A DNA stretch of 64,000 bases from Yamagishiella unicocca (GCA_003116995.1 BDSL01000084.1:372001-436000); one strand, 5' to 3'; numbered from the stretch's first letter, positions 19,998 through 32,700 are shown. Made by a program: numbers and translations. Notes: a model not told the origin generated them from the sequence alone.

Positions 19998-22900
19998 CTA
20001 CTTGCGGCTCACACGGCAGCCGACCTGCGTGGGTGAGGGGTTTAAGGGATTTGGGGTTTTGGGGTTTTACGGGTGCGGGGCAGGGTGAGGCAGGTTAAGG
20101 CGGAGAGGTGGACGGAGGCTCGGGACAGGGTGCTAAGAGGCCCCGGGGCCGGAGCGTCCGACAGCCCTCCCCCCCTGGAGGGCGCCCCCAGGTCGCACCT
20201 GCGTTCGGCTCTCCCCAGTGAGGGTGGGGTTCTCGCACAGCTTGCCGACGTCCTGAAGGCGCGTGGGGTGGGTGGGGAAGTTGAGGGGTCAGGCGGGTTG
20301 TGGGGTGGGGAAGTTGAGGGGTCGGGCGGGTGGTGGTATGGGGAAGTTGAGGGGTCAGGCGGGTGGTGGTATGGGGAAGTTGAGGGGTCAGGCGGGTGGT
20401 GGTATGGAGAAGTTGAGGGGTCAGGCGAGTGGTGGTATGGGGAAGTTGAGGGGTCAGGCGAGTGGTGGGGAGGGGAGCGGGCGGGGAAGCGACGTGGCGA
20501 CTCCGAGGCGCTCCACACACCCCGCGAGTGCAACCCTGCGCTGCTAGCCGCTAAACTCCCAACAACCTGAGCCGCCCTCATTCTCCATACCCCCCCGTCC
20601 CCTCCGTGTCCGCCACAGCAACCCCACGTACCCGCCCATACACATCCTCCCCCGCCTCTCCTCCCCCCGGTCCTTTCCCCTCCTCCCCCCCGCTGCCCCC
20701 CCCCACACCTGCGATCCGATGAGCGCGTCCTCCCACACTGAGCCCTCCAGGTCAGCCCCCAGGAACTGCGCCCCGGTGACCACCGTGTTGACGAACCGCA
20801 CACCACGCAGGTTGGCTCCGGAGAAGTCAACGCGGTCCACGACGGCGTTCGTCAAGTCGGCGTTCTCGAAGTTGGCCTTGACGGCGTAGGCCTGCAGGAG
20901 CGCCGTTCACGGGGGAGTGGCAGGGGAGGGGGATGAAGGGGGGGAGGGGGTGTATGGCAGCCGGCAGGCCAGGGGAGGAGGGCGGCAGGGGAGGAGGGCT
21001 GCGGGAATGAGTGGGGCGGTGGTGGTGGTGCCGGTAGCTGGGTGGTGCCGCGGAGGAGTTAGTGCCGCTGAGGACCAACAGAGATTCCCCCGGTCTGACC
21101 TGCCTAGCGCCCCCCGCCTGCCCCCCGCCTCCTGGCCCCAACCCCACCCCCCTCCACGCGCCAGCTACTGCTCCTGCCTGGGGGGAAGCTCTGCAGGCGG
21201 CACGGGGCGCCGCGCCCTCTGGATAAACCCCTGCATGCTTTTACAGCCCTCCCGCGCGGCGCGGCCGAGGGTTCAAGTCCAGGCCTGCGTCCTCTCTTTC
21301 CCTCGCCTTTCCAGGGTGCTCTCTTTTCCCAGGCAGCCTCACCTTTGTCAGCACCGCCTCTTGCAGGTTGCTTTCGGAGAGGTCGGCGTCGGACAGCAGC
21401 GCACCAGCGAGCACGCGGCCGTGCAGGTCCTTGCCCTTGAACGAGCACAGCCGCAGATCCAGGAGCTTGTCCGAAACAGCATTGGCCTGCAGGTGGTGGT
21501 GGCGGGGGAGATAATCATGTGGTGGTGGTGGGGAGATAATCCGGGGGGGGGGGCCGCAGAGGAGTGGGAGTGGGAGGAGGGGGTGGAGTGAGGAGACCGG
21601 TTATACGACGCGGGAAGCTGGGGTGGGCAGCTGCGAAACGCGTGTTGGTCAGATGAGGCAAAGTATCGGGGTGGGGGAGTGGATGGGTGGGTATAAGTGG
21701 ACGGGTGGATGGGTGGGCGGAGCAAGGGGGCGTCACAGGCGTCAGCTAGCGTAGCCGGGGGTGTCGATGGGCGGCGGAGGGACTACGTTCGCGATACCCG
21801 CACACCGGCGCACCGGCTGCTCCGGAACCCAACCCACCCCTGGCCCCCGGGCTCCTGTCTTCCGCGCCTGAGCCGCCTGGACGGCCAGGACCCCTCAGCC
21901 CTCAGCCGCACCCTTACGCCGCAACCTTACGCCGAACCCTTCACCCGCTGGTAGCGGGAAAGGGCAGCCCGGGGTCCCCTACCCCACTGGCGACGCCACC
22001 AACACGACAGCACACCATACGATACCACACGACACCGCACGATACATCCTCCCGGCCAGAAAGAAAGCACTCGTACCTGCCCGATGGTGTTGCCGACATA
22101 GCCGCGGTCGCAGCGGTCGGGGTCTATGAGGAGGAGGAGGAGGAGGGAGGGAAGGGAGGAGAGGTGGAGGGGGAAGGGGGAGGAGAGGTGGAGGAGGAAG
22201 GGGGGAGGAGAGGTGGAGGGTGCGGAGGAAAAGGCAGCAGGACTGAGGGTTTGAGGAAAGCCCGTGGACTGCGAAGCCGAGCAGCACAGCGTGCGGGCTG
22301 CTGCAGCTGTGGGAGGCAGCGCGGGCGACATAGCCCGGCAGGTCGCGGGCACAGAGGCTGGAGCCGTTCATCTCCCTCCTGCTTCCGCACCAAACCCAGC
22401 CTCAAAACTCCAGGATCGCTCCACCAGAACTTCGCGCGATATGTACGCCGTACACCCACGTGGCACCCCTGGTTTCGCCGCCTGCCGGTCGCAACTCCAC
22501 GCTCGCATCCCCTCACGCCCTACAGCCCGCTTGCGCCCCCCACCGCCCACTTCCATGCACCATACGCCGTCTCTGCAAATCCAGACTGCTGACTTCGTCT
22601 GGGATTTGCTCCGTGGCTGCAACTACCACCATACAGGGTAACCTCCAAACCCATCCCAGAAAGCCGTACGTCGTACCGTTGGTGGCGATAGGCGGCAGGC
22701 GGAAATCAGCCATGGCCATGTTCGCAGCCAGGAGGTTGGCGGCCAGGCAGGAGAGGCCGGCGGCGGCAGCGCTGACCAGCAGCGTGGAGCGACCCTCGGA
22801 GGCGGCTGGCGGGGTCAAGGGGCAGCGGGAGAGACAGAGAGGCAGCCATTAGTCATGGGGGGAAAGGTGTGGTATCGGTAGTGGGCTCAAGCAGGCGGTG

Positions 22901-23380
22901 CAGAAGGGATGGAGGTTGGGCTTCATGGGGGTAAGTTATGAAGTCGAGGGGTAGTGAGGGTAGGGAAAGGGGCCGACAGCGGCAGGATGCCGACTTGGAC
23001 GCCCATAGGCGGGAGGCAAAAGCAATTTTACGGCGTAATTATGGGACGACATCAGAGCTGAATAGGTATGCAGCAGGTTCCGGTGTTATAAATCATCCGC
23101 AGGATGCAATGCGCGCCACGCTCCTTCGCCAGGGCAAGTCGACCTGTTGGGCGTTGCTGTGTGAACGCTGGACGCATCGAGAGTCTTCGATCGCTTTGTG
23201 ATTTAGTCCCAATCCGGAAGCAGCAAGCGGCCAGGCCAAAGGCTGGAACCTCCCGTCGGCACCAACGGGTCGCCGAAGTTGCTTGCGGTCCTCACCTTGG
23301 CAGCGCACCACTACAGCGGAGCTCCGCGTGAACGGAGCCGGGCGCTTGGCCGCAGCAGCGCGGTGCATCTTGAGGGCCAT
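19998..23380 (-). CDS. Thylakoid-lumen pentapeptide-repeat protein
   Basis: Seven minus-strand exons join in frame: 23380-23296, 22805-22677, 22123-22077, 21486-21343, 20891-20709, 20252-20199 and 20024-19998, giving 222 aa. The N-terminus is a bipartite import signal: a basic, Ser/Ala-rich chloroplast transit peptide, then a hydrophobic lumen-targeting core (LLVSAAAAGLSCLAANLL) ending AMA before DFRLPPI. No twin-arginine is visible, so a Sec-type route is inferred. The mature part starts DRGYVGNTIGQAN and contains A(D/N)Lxx-type pentapeptide repeats (ADLSESNLQEAVL, ADLTNAVVDRVDFSGANL, ADLEGSVW). It ends LCENPTLTGESRTQVGCR, like the 15-17 kDa lumenal pentapeptide proteins of plants. Function in that family is poorly known. 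The small exons of 47, 54 and 27 nt are supported by exact phase and by conserved Cys residues at the junctions. Confidence 0.9.
20269..20472. repeat. 33-bp minisatellite in a thylakoid-gene intron
   Basis: Six copies of a unit around GGGGAAGTTGAGGGGTCAGG, period about 33 bp, with single-base variants. It fills nearly half of the intron before the 20252-20199 exon and ends only about 15 bp from that exon's acceptor. Confidence 0.9.
22127..22222. repeat. Purine-rich GGA/GGGA tract
   Basis: A GAGGAGG/GGGAGG purine run on the plus strand forms the polypyrimidine tract in front of the acceptor of the 47-nt exon 22123-22077 on the minus strand. Confidence 0.8.
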
Positions 23381-24735
23381 ACTACTCAGATAAGAGCAAT
23401 GGGCAGTGGCAAAGGAAGGTGCACAGGCTATTTCGGTGGCTTAACGCAGGTGGCGGGATAAGTAATATTAGTTATCGACACTTGACGGGTGCAATGGGGC
23501 AAGATCGAAAGTTCCGTTATGTGTGGTTGGAGTCATGCAAGCAAAAGGGCATCCCTCCAGGCCGACAAACAGTCGACTCCCCAACAATATACCTATGATA
23601 ACCTATGATAATTAATATTTCACACCATAACAGCGCCACGATGCAGGGGAAGTTTATGTGTGCAAGTGACCCATAGGCCACTTCCGGCTGCACAGGCGCG
23701 CATCTTCACGGTGTACCTCGAGATTCCCCAGCGCCAGCTGTCTCCGCACAACCATTCGCTCTTCTCCCAATGGCAGTGCATGCTGGACCCCCACCCCCCG
23801 ACATTGCGTAGGTACCATGTTTATGCTTGCCGCGCCAATGTCATGGCATGGCGCCCAGGCACCACCTTCAGAGTGCGGCGGTGCACGCCAACAATTACAT
23901 GCGTGTAACACACGTGGCAGCCTGCTATTGCGGCAGGTCGGCCCCTGAGCTACACGCTGGTGCCAGTACGATGTACGGCGTACGAAATACGACGTATCCG
24001 GATGCCGCTAGTCAGCAGCACGGCCCGGTCCCACAGTCCTGCGCCGTTACCGTACACGTCTGGGCGCCAAAAGGCGCGCAAGCAATGGATGGTGCTAGCC
24101 CACCGCACAGACGTCCGTCCGTCTAATGTAACCCCCCCCCCAGCCACCGTGTCGCCTAACACACCATGGGGGGCCGTGTCCTCACGTCGTTAGGCCGTTG
24201 ATGACGAGCATCCACCCCGCCACTCCACCGCCACCACTCACCTCCCTTGTTCCTGAGCGGCAGCTCCAACTCAACCCCGACCCCCGATGCGTGTTCCTAC
24301 ACTACCCGACCACCACCATCATCACCACCACCGCCACCACCGCCACCACCACCACCACCACCATCACCACCATCACCACTACCCCTACCACAACCACAGC
24401 CACCATTGCCGCCGCCAAAGGCAGGCCTGTCTCCCTATCTGCCTAACTGCCTGGCTGTCCCGCTGGCCGTGTGCCTGTCTTGCCTGCTGGTGTCAGGGGG
24501 CTGGCGTCATTGGGCTGCCTTGGCAGGTTCCGGTGTTGGGCTGCTGCGGCGGCCGACTACAGCCTACAGCCCATACCTACAGCCCATACCTACAGCCCAT
24601 ACCTACAGCCTACAGCCTACAGCCTACAGCCTACAGCCTACAGCCTACAGCCTACAGCCTACAGCCTACAGCCTACAGCCTACAGCCTACAGCCTACAGC
24701 CTACAGCCTACAGCCTACAGCCTACAGCCTACAGC
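23381..24735. other. Intergenic region between thylakoid gene and TFIIH p52
   Basis: Both neighbours are on the minus strand, so this holds the thylakoid gene's promoter and the p52 3' UTR. It contains a CCA/CCG trinucleotide tract at about 24304-24410 and a heptamer array reaching the p52 stop codon. I see no gene inside. Confidence 0.5.
24304..24410. repeat. CCA/CCG/TCA trinucleotide microsatellite
   Basis: A run of CCACCACCATCACCACC-like trinucleotides, imperfect, lies in the p52 3' flank. Confidence 0.85.
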
Positions 24736-24744
24736 CTACAGCCT
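24556..24744. repeat. Heptamer array TACAGCC
   Basis: About twenty perfect TACAGCC copies follow three TACAGCCCATACC variants. The array extends into the last codons of the TFIIH p52 gene (minus strand). Confidence 0.93.
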
Positions 24745-27700
24745 GAGCTCCTGCTTGGCTCGCATAATGAAGCCCTTCATGGCCTCATGACCTGCAGCAG
24801 TACAGTGTACGATACGGCACTGGGTCGAGGTTCCGGAGCGGGCGGAATGGCTGGGCCAGGTGGCCGCGGGAGCCCTTAGCGCGGGAGGGAAGTCAGCAGC
24901 GGCGGCAGTGGCGGCGGCGGCAGCGGCGGCAGCGGTTGCACTTGCGGCGGCAGACAGGTGAGAGGCCCTGATCGTGCGTGCGTGCGTCGAGAGCGAGGTT
25001 TAGGGTTTTGCCCAACACTGTCATACCGCTGCCTCAACCCCGCTTCCCTATCACTGGCTCACCCGCCCCCGGGGTTTTTATGCCCCCCGCCCCCCCGCCC
25101 CTGCTCACCCGAGTCCAGCGCCACGAAGCGCATCTTGGCTCCGTCCTCCCACACCAGTGTCCCCGAGGAGCGGGAAAAGGACAGTGCCTTTTCGTACAGC
25201 TCCCGGCTCTCCATGTTCTCGTACAGTACGGCAACGTCGGCCTTGAGCCGGTTCAGCGAGGCCTCCCACAGTCGGATCTGGTCGGACACCACCTGGACAG
25301 AAGGGGGGGAGCAGAATACTTATCGAACTATCCGTTAGCATAGTTTAATAGCAGGCACATTATGTTGAACAAAGCACGTTTAGGAGGTATTGTTTACGGC
25401 TGGTCAACCAGTAGAACGTCCTTTCTCAGGACCGTTTACTCGACATGGGACAGAAGGGGCGTTACAGAAAAGAACCGGACAGAAGGGGGGTGCAGCGAGA
25501 AGGGGGGCGGGAGGAGGGAGGGGCGGGGCGGAGTGGAGTGGAGATGAGGCGTGGTGTTATGGAAAAGAACCGGTAACTCGACATGGGAAGTGTAGCTGGT
25601 GCATTGCCAGGAGACGGGGTGGGGTGAGGAGAGATGAGGCAGAGGAGGGTATGCGAGGAGACCCGTGGGTCGGCACTGAGAAATAAAACCGATTAGGGGA
25701 CGTTTGGTACACTCGGAGGAGCAGGGGCGGGGCCTGGACTCCGCTGTTGTGCATATGAGGAGCAACGGCAACAGGGGCGCGTCAGTGGCTGCCACCAAGA
25801 AGTACGGCCACAGATCCACGTGAGAAACAAGGAAGGTGCGGCATGCAGCATTAGAATGCCGTACCTCGGGCACCACGGGCGATCGAGACGCGATCGAGGG
25901 GTGCGGCCGGGCCGCCAAGTACGACACCAGCTCATCTGCGGTGATGCCTCTATTTGAGGGAGGGAGGGGTTGGGCGGGTTGGGTTAGGGGGCAGGCGGAA
26001 TTCGGGTGAGCGCTGGTGGGATGACGAAGACGCGTCGCCTGCCTATTCTGCCCCCCTCCGCCTCCCTCTTCTGCCGCCCTCCGCCTTCCTCTCCCCCCAA
26101 CCCACCTCCTCAGCGCCCCCAGTATGCTGTCACGTCGTACGGCCCCCACGAACAGGTTGGGCAGCAGGGCCTCCCGCCGTACGAACAGCTCCAGAACCGC
26201 GATGGTCACGGGCGAGCGCGTGTACGCGTACACCTGTTATCGTTGTGGTTGTGGGGCAGCAGCAGCCGTACGGATGTGAGTGCCGCCGTACAGATGTGGC
26301 ACATTCGGATGGCACGTGCCCGCCCGGGTCCCTGTAACCCACCAAATCTTGCTGATCATTACATGCCAAATATCATTACATGCCAAACACAGGTTTCAAT
26401 GCCACTGGCCCACTCACCCGGTAGTTGCTCTCCACTATGATGTACGCGTCGTTGACGGCGCCGTCCGCCGCCCCCGAGTCGGCGCCGCCGCCAACCGCCG
26501 GCCCCCCGGCACCCGCGCGCCCTGTGCGCCCTCCCCCGCCGCCGCCGCCTACAGCCCCACCGGCGGTTGCACCCGCCGCCGCGCCGCCGCCGCCGCCACA
26601 TAATGACGACGCCAGGCGGGTGGGTGTGTAGTACATACTGCCGTCCGCGGCCTGAGAAGGAAGGTTGCGCGGCGCGGTGTGCGGTACGGTGTGTGGTACG
26701 GTGCCGGACGGTGCGGTACGGTGCGGTGCGGTCTTGGTGTGACTGTTTCAGCGAAGCTGCGCCGACGATGATGCGATGTTTCGATATATCCGGCTCAAGG
26801 CGCGGCGAGTGGACTGTGAAGCTCCCTTACCTCCCTCCCTCACCTGGAACACCGCCAGCAGCCCCAGCTGCGCCATGTGTGCGGCCATCCGCTGCTCCGC
26901 GGGCCGCAGCTCGCCCCAGGGGCAGGGCTGGCCCACTCGCCTGAAGCCCAGCTGCAGCAGGAAGGAAAGCGTGGAGGCCAGCTCCTCTCCGGAGCTGAGA
27001 GAGGGTCAGGGGGCGAAGGGGGAGGGGGGAGGAGGCGGATGTTTGAGGCGGAAGAACCTCCGGCGGCCCTTACCCGATGACTATTCCGTGCAGCACCCCC
27101 TCTCCTCCCCCCTGCCCGCTCCTAACATTTTCCCTCATCCCTCCCTTCCCAAACAGCTGTCCAAAACGGCTGTTTTAACCAGTTTTTCCTTTCGTACCCG
27201 GGTTTTCCTTGCAACCCTCCCAAACCACAGGGACTCCGACTCACCCCGCCTCCGCGCCGCTGATGTACTCCCGCAGCACCGCCCACAGCTGCCTGTCCGC
27301 CGGCTGCAGCAGGAAGTGAAAGCCCCGCTGCGTCACCGCCAGACTGCCCGCCCCGCTGCCCCGCCCCCCCGGGCCCGAGGGGTGCGCCAGCAGCCCCGCC
27401 TCCACCAGCAGACCACGCAGGTCCAGGTCGGGGTAGTTGCGGCTCTGGCGGGGTTTATAGGAAGACCCGTGGATGCCAAAAAACCCGTTTAGAACAGACG
27501 TTTTGAGGTGCATGGGGTGGGGAGGGGGAGGCGAGGAGGGGCAGTAAAGGTAACAAGGGCCCGGTGGGTGGGAGAAAAACGTGGGTGGGCACCAGGTTCA
27601 TCCGCTCATCCCACCCCCCCGCCCCCGCCCGCTGCCAGAGGTTCTTCGGAACCACGGCTAGGCGGTCGCGCAACCACCATCCCGGCGTCTTCCAGCCCTG

Positions 27701-29060
27701 GCTGCATCCTCCCTCCCTCCCTTCCTCAAAACCCTACCCAGTCGTGTGGGCGCGCAGCCCCCCCGCCCCACTTCCCCAAAATCCCCCGCCCCCCCGCCAC
27801 ACCGCCCCACCCGCAGCAGTGGCGGCAGCCCCGGCGGCGCCCGAGTGGCTCCCAGCAGGTACAGCTGCAGCGCCTCCCACTGCCCCGTGGCCCACTCCCC
27901 CAGCTGCTCCAGGGAGGGCGCGGCGGCGGCGGCAGCGGGGGGCACGTCGCCGCTCATCAGCTGCGACCTGGAGAGGGGCGGGGGTGGAGGCGGGGGTGGG
28001 TATGGGACAGGCCCTCAGGCTCTCAGGCTCTCCGCGGGGTGATGCGAGGTAGTCTGGGACCTGCTCCTCCCCCGCACTGCCCAGCACTGCCCACGTCAGC
28101 CGTCCACACTCCACTGAGGCTCCAGCCGGGCCCTCCAGTGCTGAGACCCCGCCCTCCGCCCTCGCCCTCCCTTGCAGAGGGCCACGTGCGCCCTCCGTTC
28201 CCCGCCACCCCCGCACCCGGGTTTTCTCTTTCCCCCCACCCCTGCACCCCCCCTCCTTACCCGCTGCACACCACCCGCTGCAGCTGCCCCCGGAAGTCCG
28301 AGTGCAGCACCCACACCGCCTTGGACTGCGGCTGGGACCTGGTGCCAGCTCCGAAACCCGCTGCCGGCCCCGCTTGCGGCTGCTGCTGCTGCTGCGGCTG
28401 CTCGCACAGCACATCCAGGCCCCGCAGCGCCGCCAGTGCTGCCCGGTGACCGCTGGCTGCCGTCCGGCGGGTCCAGCTGTCCAGGTAATCTGACGCAGTG
28501 GGGTGGCGCGGTGGTGGTGGGGTTTTTGAGGAAGACCCGTGCATGCCCGAAAAAAACGTTTAGAACAGACGTTTTGAGATGCATGCTGGAGAACTGGGTT
28601 GGGGATACTAAAGCCGTAGGTGGTGGGGGGGGGCAGTGGCGAGGTGGTGGGCGCTGGGGGTGCGGCAGGCGAGGGACTAGGAGGGGATGCGGGGGGGGGG
28701 GGGGCACTGCGGGGGCTGGGCTGAAATCCCTGGACTGGTCCCCTCCCTGGAGTTCCCTCAGACCTCCCCCCGGCACACAGTGTTCCGAACATTTGGTTCT
28801 GCAGGGTCCGCGACTATGTACGACACCGCCCTTCCCCGGCCCGCTTCAAATGGTTGTAACCCTGGGAGGGGCGCATGCCCCGAACCGGGGGAGCCCCGCG
28901 CACCCGCAGGGAAGGGGGCTGGTACGAACAGCAGCCGCATGACGTACACCTGGGCCAGGGGCGGAAGGTTCCGGAAAACCGCCAGGCTCGTCCAGGGGCT
29001 GCGGTACAGCAGCGTCCGTTTATCCGCGCTGAGGTTGGAGATGTAGGCCGTGAAATCCAT
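24736..29060 (-). CDS. TFB2: TFIIH core subunit p52 (Tfb2/GTF2H4)
   Basis: Ten minus-strand exons in exact phase, 29060-28904, 28489-28261, 27967-27811, 27444-27245, 26994-26844, 26651-26418, 26233-26106, 25949-25865, 25292-25109 and 24791-24736, give 526 aa. The order of conserved blocks follows p52: an N-terminal LPPLAQVYVMRLLF helix, the SFLLQLGFRRVGQ block, YYTPTRLA with IIVESNYR, VYAYTRSPVTIAVLELF with LPNLFVGAVRRDSI, GITADELVSYL, then VSDQIRLWEASLNRL and the C-terminal GHEAMKGFI. In other eukaryotes p52 anchors and stimulates the XPB ATPase within TFIIH for promoter opening and nucleotide-excision repair; the C-terminal part contacts p8 and XPB. Algal extras are a Gly/Ala-rich insertion between the YTPTRLA and YIIVESNYR blocks (26651-26418 exon) and a poly-Gln stretch. 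The length fits the family (about 460-510 aa) plus these inserts. Confidence 0.95.
25559..25612. repeat. Dispersed intronic repeat, GGTAACTCGACATGGGAA type
   Basis: Carries AACCGGTAACTCGACATGGG followed by AGTGTAGCTGGTGCATTGCC; related copies lie at 17055-17095 and 61635-61679, each in an intron of a different gene. A partial copy also lies at about 25433-25457. Confidence 0.65.
27449..27514. repeat. Dispersed intronic repeat, copy 1 (p52 intron)
   Basis: Contains GAAGACCCGTGGATGCC, an A-rich spacer, then GTTTAGAACAGACGTTTTGA and GGTGCATG. It is about 80-85% similar by eye to 28517-28586 in another intron of the same gene. Confidence 0.8.
28517..28586. repeat. Dispersed intronic repeat, copy 2 (p52 intron)
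   Basis: Contains GAAGACCCGTGCATGCC, A-rich spacer, GTTTAGAACAGACGTTTTGA and GATGCATG, matching copy 1 at 27449-27514 and partly 16996-17045. Confidence 0.8.
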
Positions 29061-29790
29061 GCTGGCTGGCCGGGCCTGGGGCCTGCGGTGCTAAGATGCG
29101 CGCTGTGTGCTGTGGGTGCTGAGGCCGCTGGAGGTCGCGTGTGCCGTGCGGCGGGGGGGCCAGGGCGCAGCCGGCGGCGAGGGGCGGGCTAGGCCGGCCT
29201 GCTGCACCGCCCGCAGCAGCAGGCTCTCCGGCACCGGCTCGCTCCGACGGCACGCGTGAAGGAAGCCTTCTAGATGATCCAGATCGGACGAAAAGTTGGC
29301 TGCAACCTCGGAGCCGGCGGTCCGACTTGTACACCGGTATACCGGATGCCGGCTCACTAGGGATTGGAAGCTAATAGTTTCGATGTGCAGGTGTGCAAGT
29401 ACGCTTCTGTACAGGCCTAATAGGTTGCGCGAACAGTGACCTCCTGCAGAACAGTCATGATCACGGGTTGCAGGACACACATGTGCGTGTGGGTTGCATA
29501 TGATGGCAACTTCCAAAGCCACATGCCTAGCCTTGCGTTCTCCCATCACCCACCAAGTCCCAGCTCGGCCACAAGTACGGCACGGCAGTTTCGGCTTTCA
29601 TAGGTCTTCCTTGCGAACCGTATTATAGATGCGATGTATATTTGCTTCTATCACTTGCTTGTACTAGAACTAAACCGAAGGCCACTTAACAGCGCTGCTT
29701 GCAAGGGTTTAACACATCCGGCGGTCACCTTGCTTCCTGGAACTTGGAAAAATTTCGCTCTAGTGGCTTTACAAGGTTTGTCTCTAGCGG
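29061..29790. other. Divergent promoter region of TFIIH p52 and the armadillo gene
   Basis: About 730 bp lie between the two divergent starts, so both promoters and 5' UTRs should be here. I see no clear TATA box or other motif that fixes a start. Confidence 0.45.
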
Positions 29791-32700
29791 ATGCTCTGGC
29801 TTGCGGCGGCGGGTGGGCTTGCCGTTTGGGAGGCGACGCGGAGAAGAAGGACGAGGAGGCTGGTAAGCTAGCGCGGCCTGCAATTATGGGCGCGAACTGT
29901 ACGTATTAGCAACATAACCGAATATGGTGGTTTATGAATGGATCACGGCGTGTTTCATGGAGTGTGTAGGGCGATGAATCATGTGACACCTTGTTTGCCG
30001 ACTGTCCCCCAGGCTGGAGCATCATCATGTGACAGCTCTGCCTGCCCTTCATCATGGGCCGCGGCAGCCTTTTGCGAGCGCGGGGCCGCCTCCGAATCCG
30101 GTCGTCCTGTATGTCCAGCAGAGGCAAGAACCGCGCTAGGAGACCTAAAGGAGAAGTTGAGCTGTCTCTCAGTCAGCAACACATCGATTGGTACAAAGGA
30201 GGACGCTGAACTGGTCAACAGCGCGCTGCAACGTGGCGAGGACACACTTCCCTGGCTATGCGAACTTTTGGAGGTAAGCAACCACCTTAAGTTCTCTCAG
30301 CTGCGTTTTCAGCTAGGTGGAGTCATTTTGGTCGTCAAGATAATTGCCTAGGCTCCCTCTGAAATGATATGTCACCTAAACTGTCTTTCCCGCCCGTTGG
30401 GCTTGTTCGCCTAACAGACGTCGACCGATGCCGAAGTCCTCGCCAACACGGCCGAGATCCTGGTAAGCTTTTCCTCCCATGTAAATACATATTTTGGCTG
30501 CCATGTGTCGTCTTCGTCACACGCGTGACGCCCGGTTCCAACAACCAGTCCGCGCCGGGATCACAGCATGCCTGCAACTTTGCCAACCCCCCGGTCACCT
30601 CCACCCTGCGATCTCCAGCATGCCAGCTCACCTACACTGTGCTGCCATGCACCACACCCGACCCCATCCAATGCGTGTTCCACCTCCCGCCCCCCTACCC
30701 GCCATCCCTCAGGCCCTCCTGTCTCCATCCCGACGCGGCCTCCAGGCCGCTATCTGTGAGGCCGGCGCTGTGCCGCCATTGCTGCGGATCCTCGTGGAGA
30801 CCCTAAAGGGCGCTGCGGTGCATGCGGCGCCTTGCGATGCCACCAGTGATGCTGCTGGGCAGGGACAGGGGCTGGAGCAGCAGCAGGGACGAGGGCAGAA
30901 ATGGCGCGACGGAGCAGCATGTGGTACAACGGCCGTCTCGGCGCCCATTTCCACGTACGTGCTGCGCACGCTGGTGAACCTCACCAGCAACGCACGGGGC
31001 GGCAGCGGAGTGCGACAGGTGGGGCGTGGGAGGGGGCCACGGCGGGGCAGGGATGTTGCGGTTGATGCTTTCATGGTTTCGGCTTGTGCGCATGGCTGAA
31101 GATCCAGGTCCTGCGCCGCCCTACTTGACCCCAGTGGTGCCAGAGGGTGCGGGGGACTGTGCTCAGGAGCCAGGCAGCGGCGGGCATCCATCACTGCCGG
31201 GCCCCTGGGCGGGTCGGGGCCGTCGCGCCCGTCACTTGTGGTGGGAAGGGCTGGCTCCCGTTGATCCCCCTTTGTTTGTTTGTTGGTTTGTTTGTTCTAC
31301 TGCAGGCCATCTTGAGGGATGGGTGGGCAGTCGCCGCGCTGATGCAGCTGCTGTATGTGGAGGAGGTGGAGGCGGAGGAGGGCGGCTCGCACGACATGGC
31401 GGTGTGCCTGCTGGGAGGCAGCGGCAGCAGCGCCGAGGACGGTGACGGCGACGGCGGGAGGAACTATGCGGCTCAGCCCGCGGCGGCGGCGGCGGCGGCG
31501 AATTGGCAGCTTGCGGGGCTTGCGGCCTGGCTGGTAGCCCACCTGTGCAGCGCGCCGGCCGGGCAGCTGCAGCTGGTGCAGGAGGGCATCGTGCCATTGC
31601 TCGTACGGCTCGTACGGCAGGGGCGGATGGTTTGGAGCGCGGCAACTGTCGCTGGCGGTGGCGCCGTCTTCGCTCATGCCGTGGCGGAGATGGCGGGTTG
31701 CGGAGCTGGGTCGACAGCCTCAGCGTCAGCAGCAGTAGGGGGTGCAGCTCCTTCGACGGCGCCGGAGGAGGGACACCGCGACCCACGGGTCAGCCCTAGG
31801 AGGGGCCGGGCCGGCGGTATGCTGCCCGCCGCCTCATCCGCGATGCTCTGCGACGTCACCGCAGCTGCCGCCGTCGGTTCCTCTTCCGCCATCCTGCCGT
31901 ACGCTCTGGCGGCCGTACAGTACGCCCTGATGGCGCTGGTGAACATCACATTCGACAACTCTGCAAATCAGCGTGCTGCGGCAGTGGCGGGTGCATTGGA
32001 CGAGCTGGATGCGCTCTTCGGCTCCTTGCTGGGCGGGGGGGCGCTTTCGGAACGCCCGGCGGCGGCGCTATCGGCGCCGGCGGGGCGGCAGTGCCAGCAG
32101 CCGCTGGAGGGTGGCGGCCCTGATCGGGCGCTGGTGCTGCGGAGCTGCTTTCATGAGGTGGCCAAGTTCGCTGTGTGGCTGCTCGCGCACCTGTCGTCGA
32201 GCGACCCCGACCTCAAGGTGCGACACTCCGGCCCTACGCCCCACCCCTAAGACACTCCGCCCCGCCCCACACCGCCCTACACCACCCCCAAACGCGTGTT
32301 CAAACTCTTATCCAGCTAGTAGTGTCTCTTCTCGCTTGGCGGCGATTCGCCGGTTTTCTCTAAACCCTACACCACCGGCAGCCCAGCCTCCCCTCCCCTC
32401 CTCATCTCGCCCCATCTCTTCCCACTCGCTCATGCTGGCTGCTCTCCCCGCAGGCCGCCATCACCGGCCAATCTTTCGGCTTCGTGCCGCGGCTGCTGGC
32501 CTTCCTCATGCTCCGAGACCAGGTCGGGCAGGAGCTTCTGCCAGCCCAACACCAGCTGCTTGGACACCAGCGGGGCGCAGCGGCCACGTCCGGCAGCGGT
32601 GACGACCCTCGGGCGCACAGCGCTGCTGGCACCGCGGCCGCACCTGCGGCCCAGACTGCCGCCGTCGCAGCACGCCCCGCCGCCGCCACCAACCCGGCCA

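Noticed and set aside
24247..24879. Repeat protein of PTAYSLQ units
   Set aside because: It is the translation of the TACAGCC heptamer array in the p52 3' flank.
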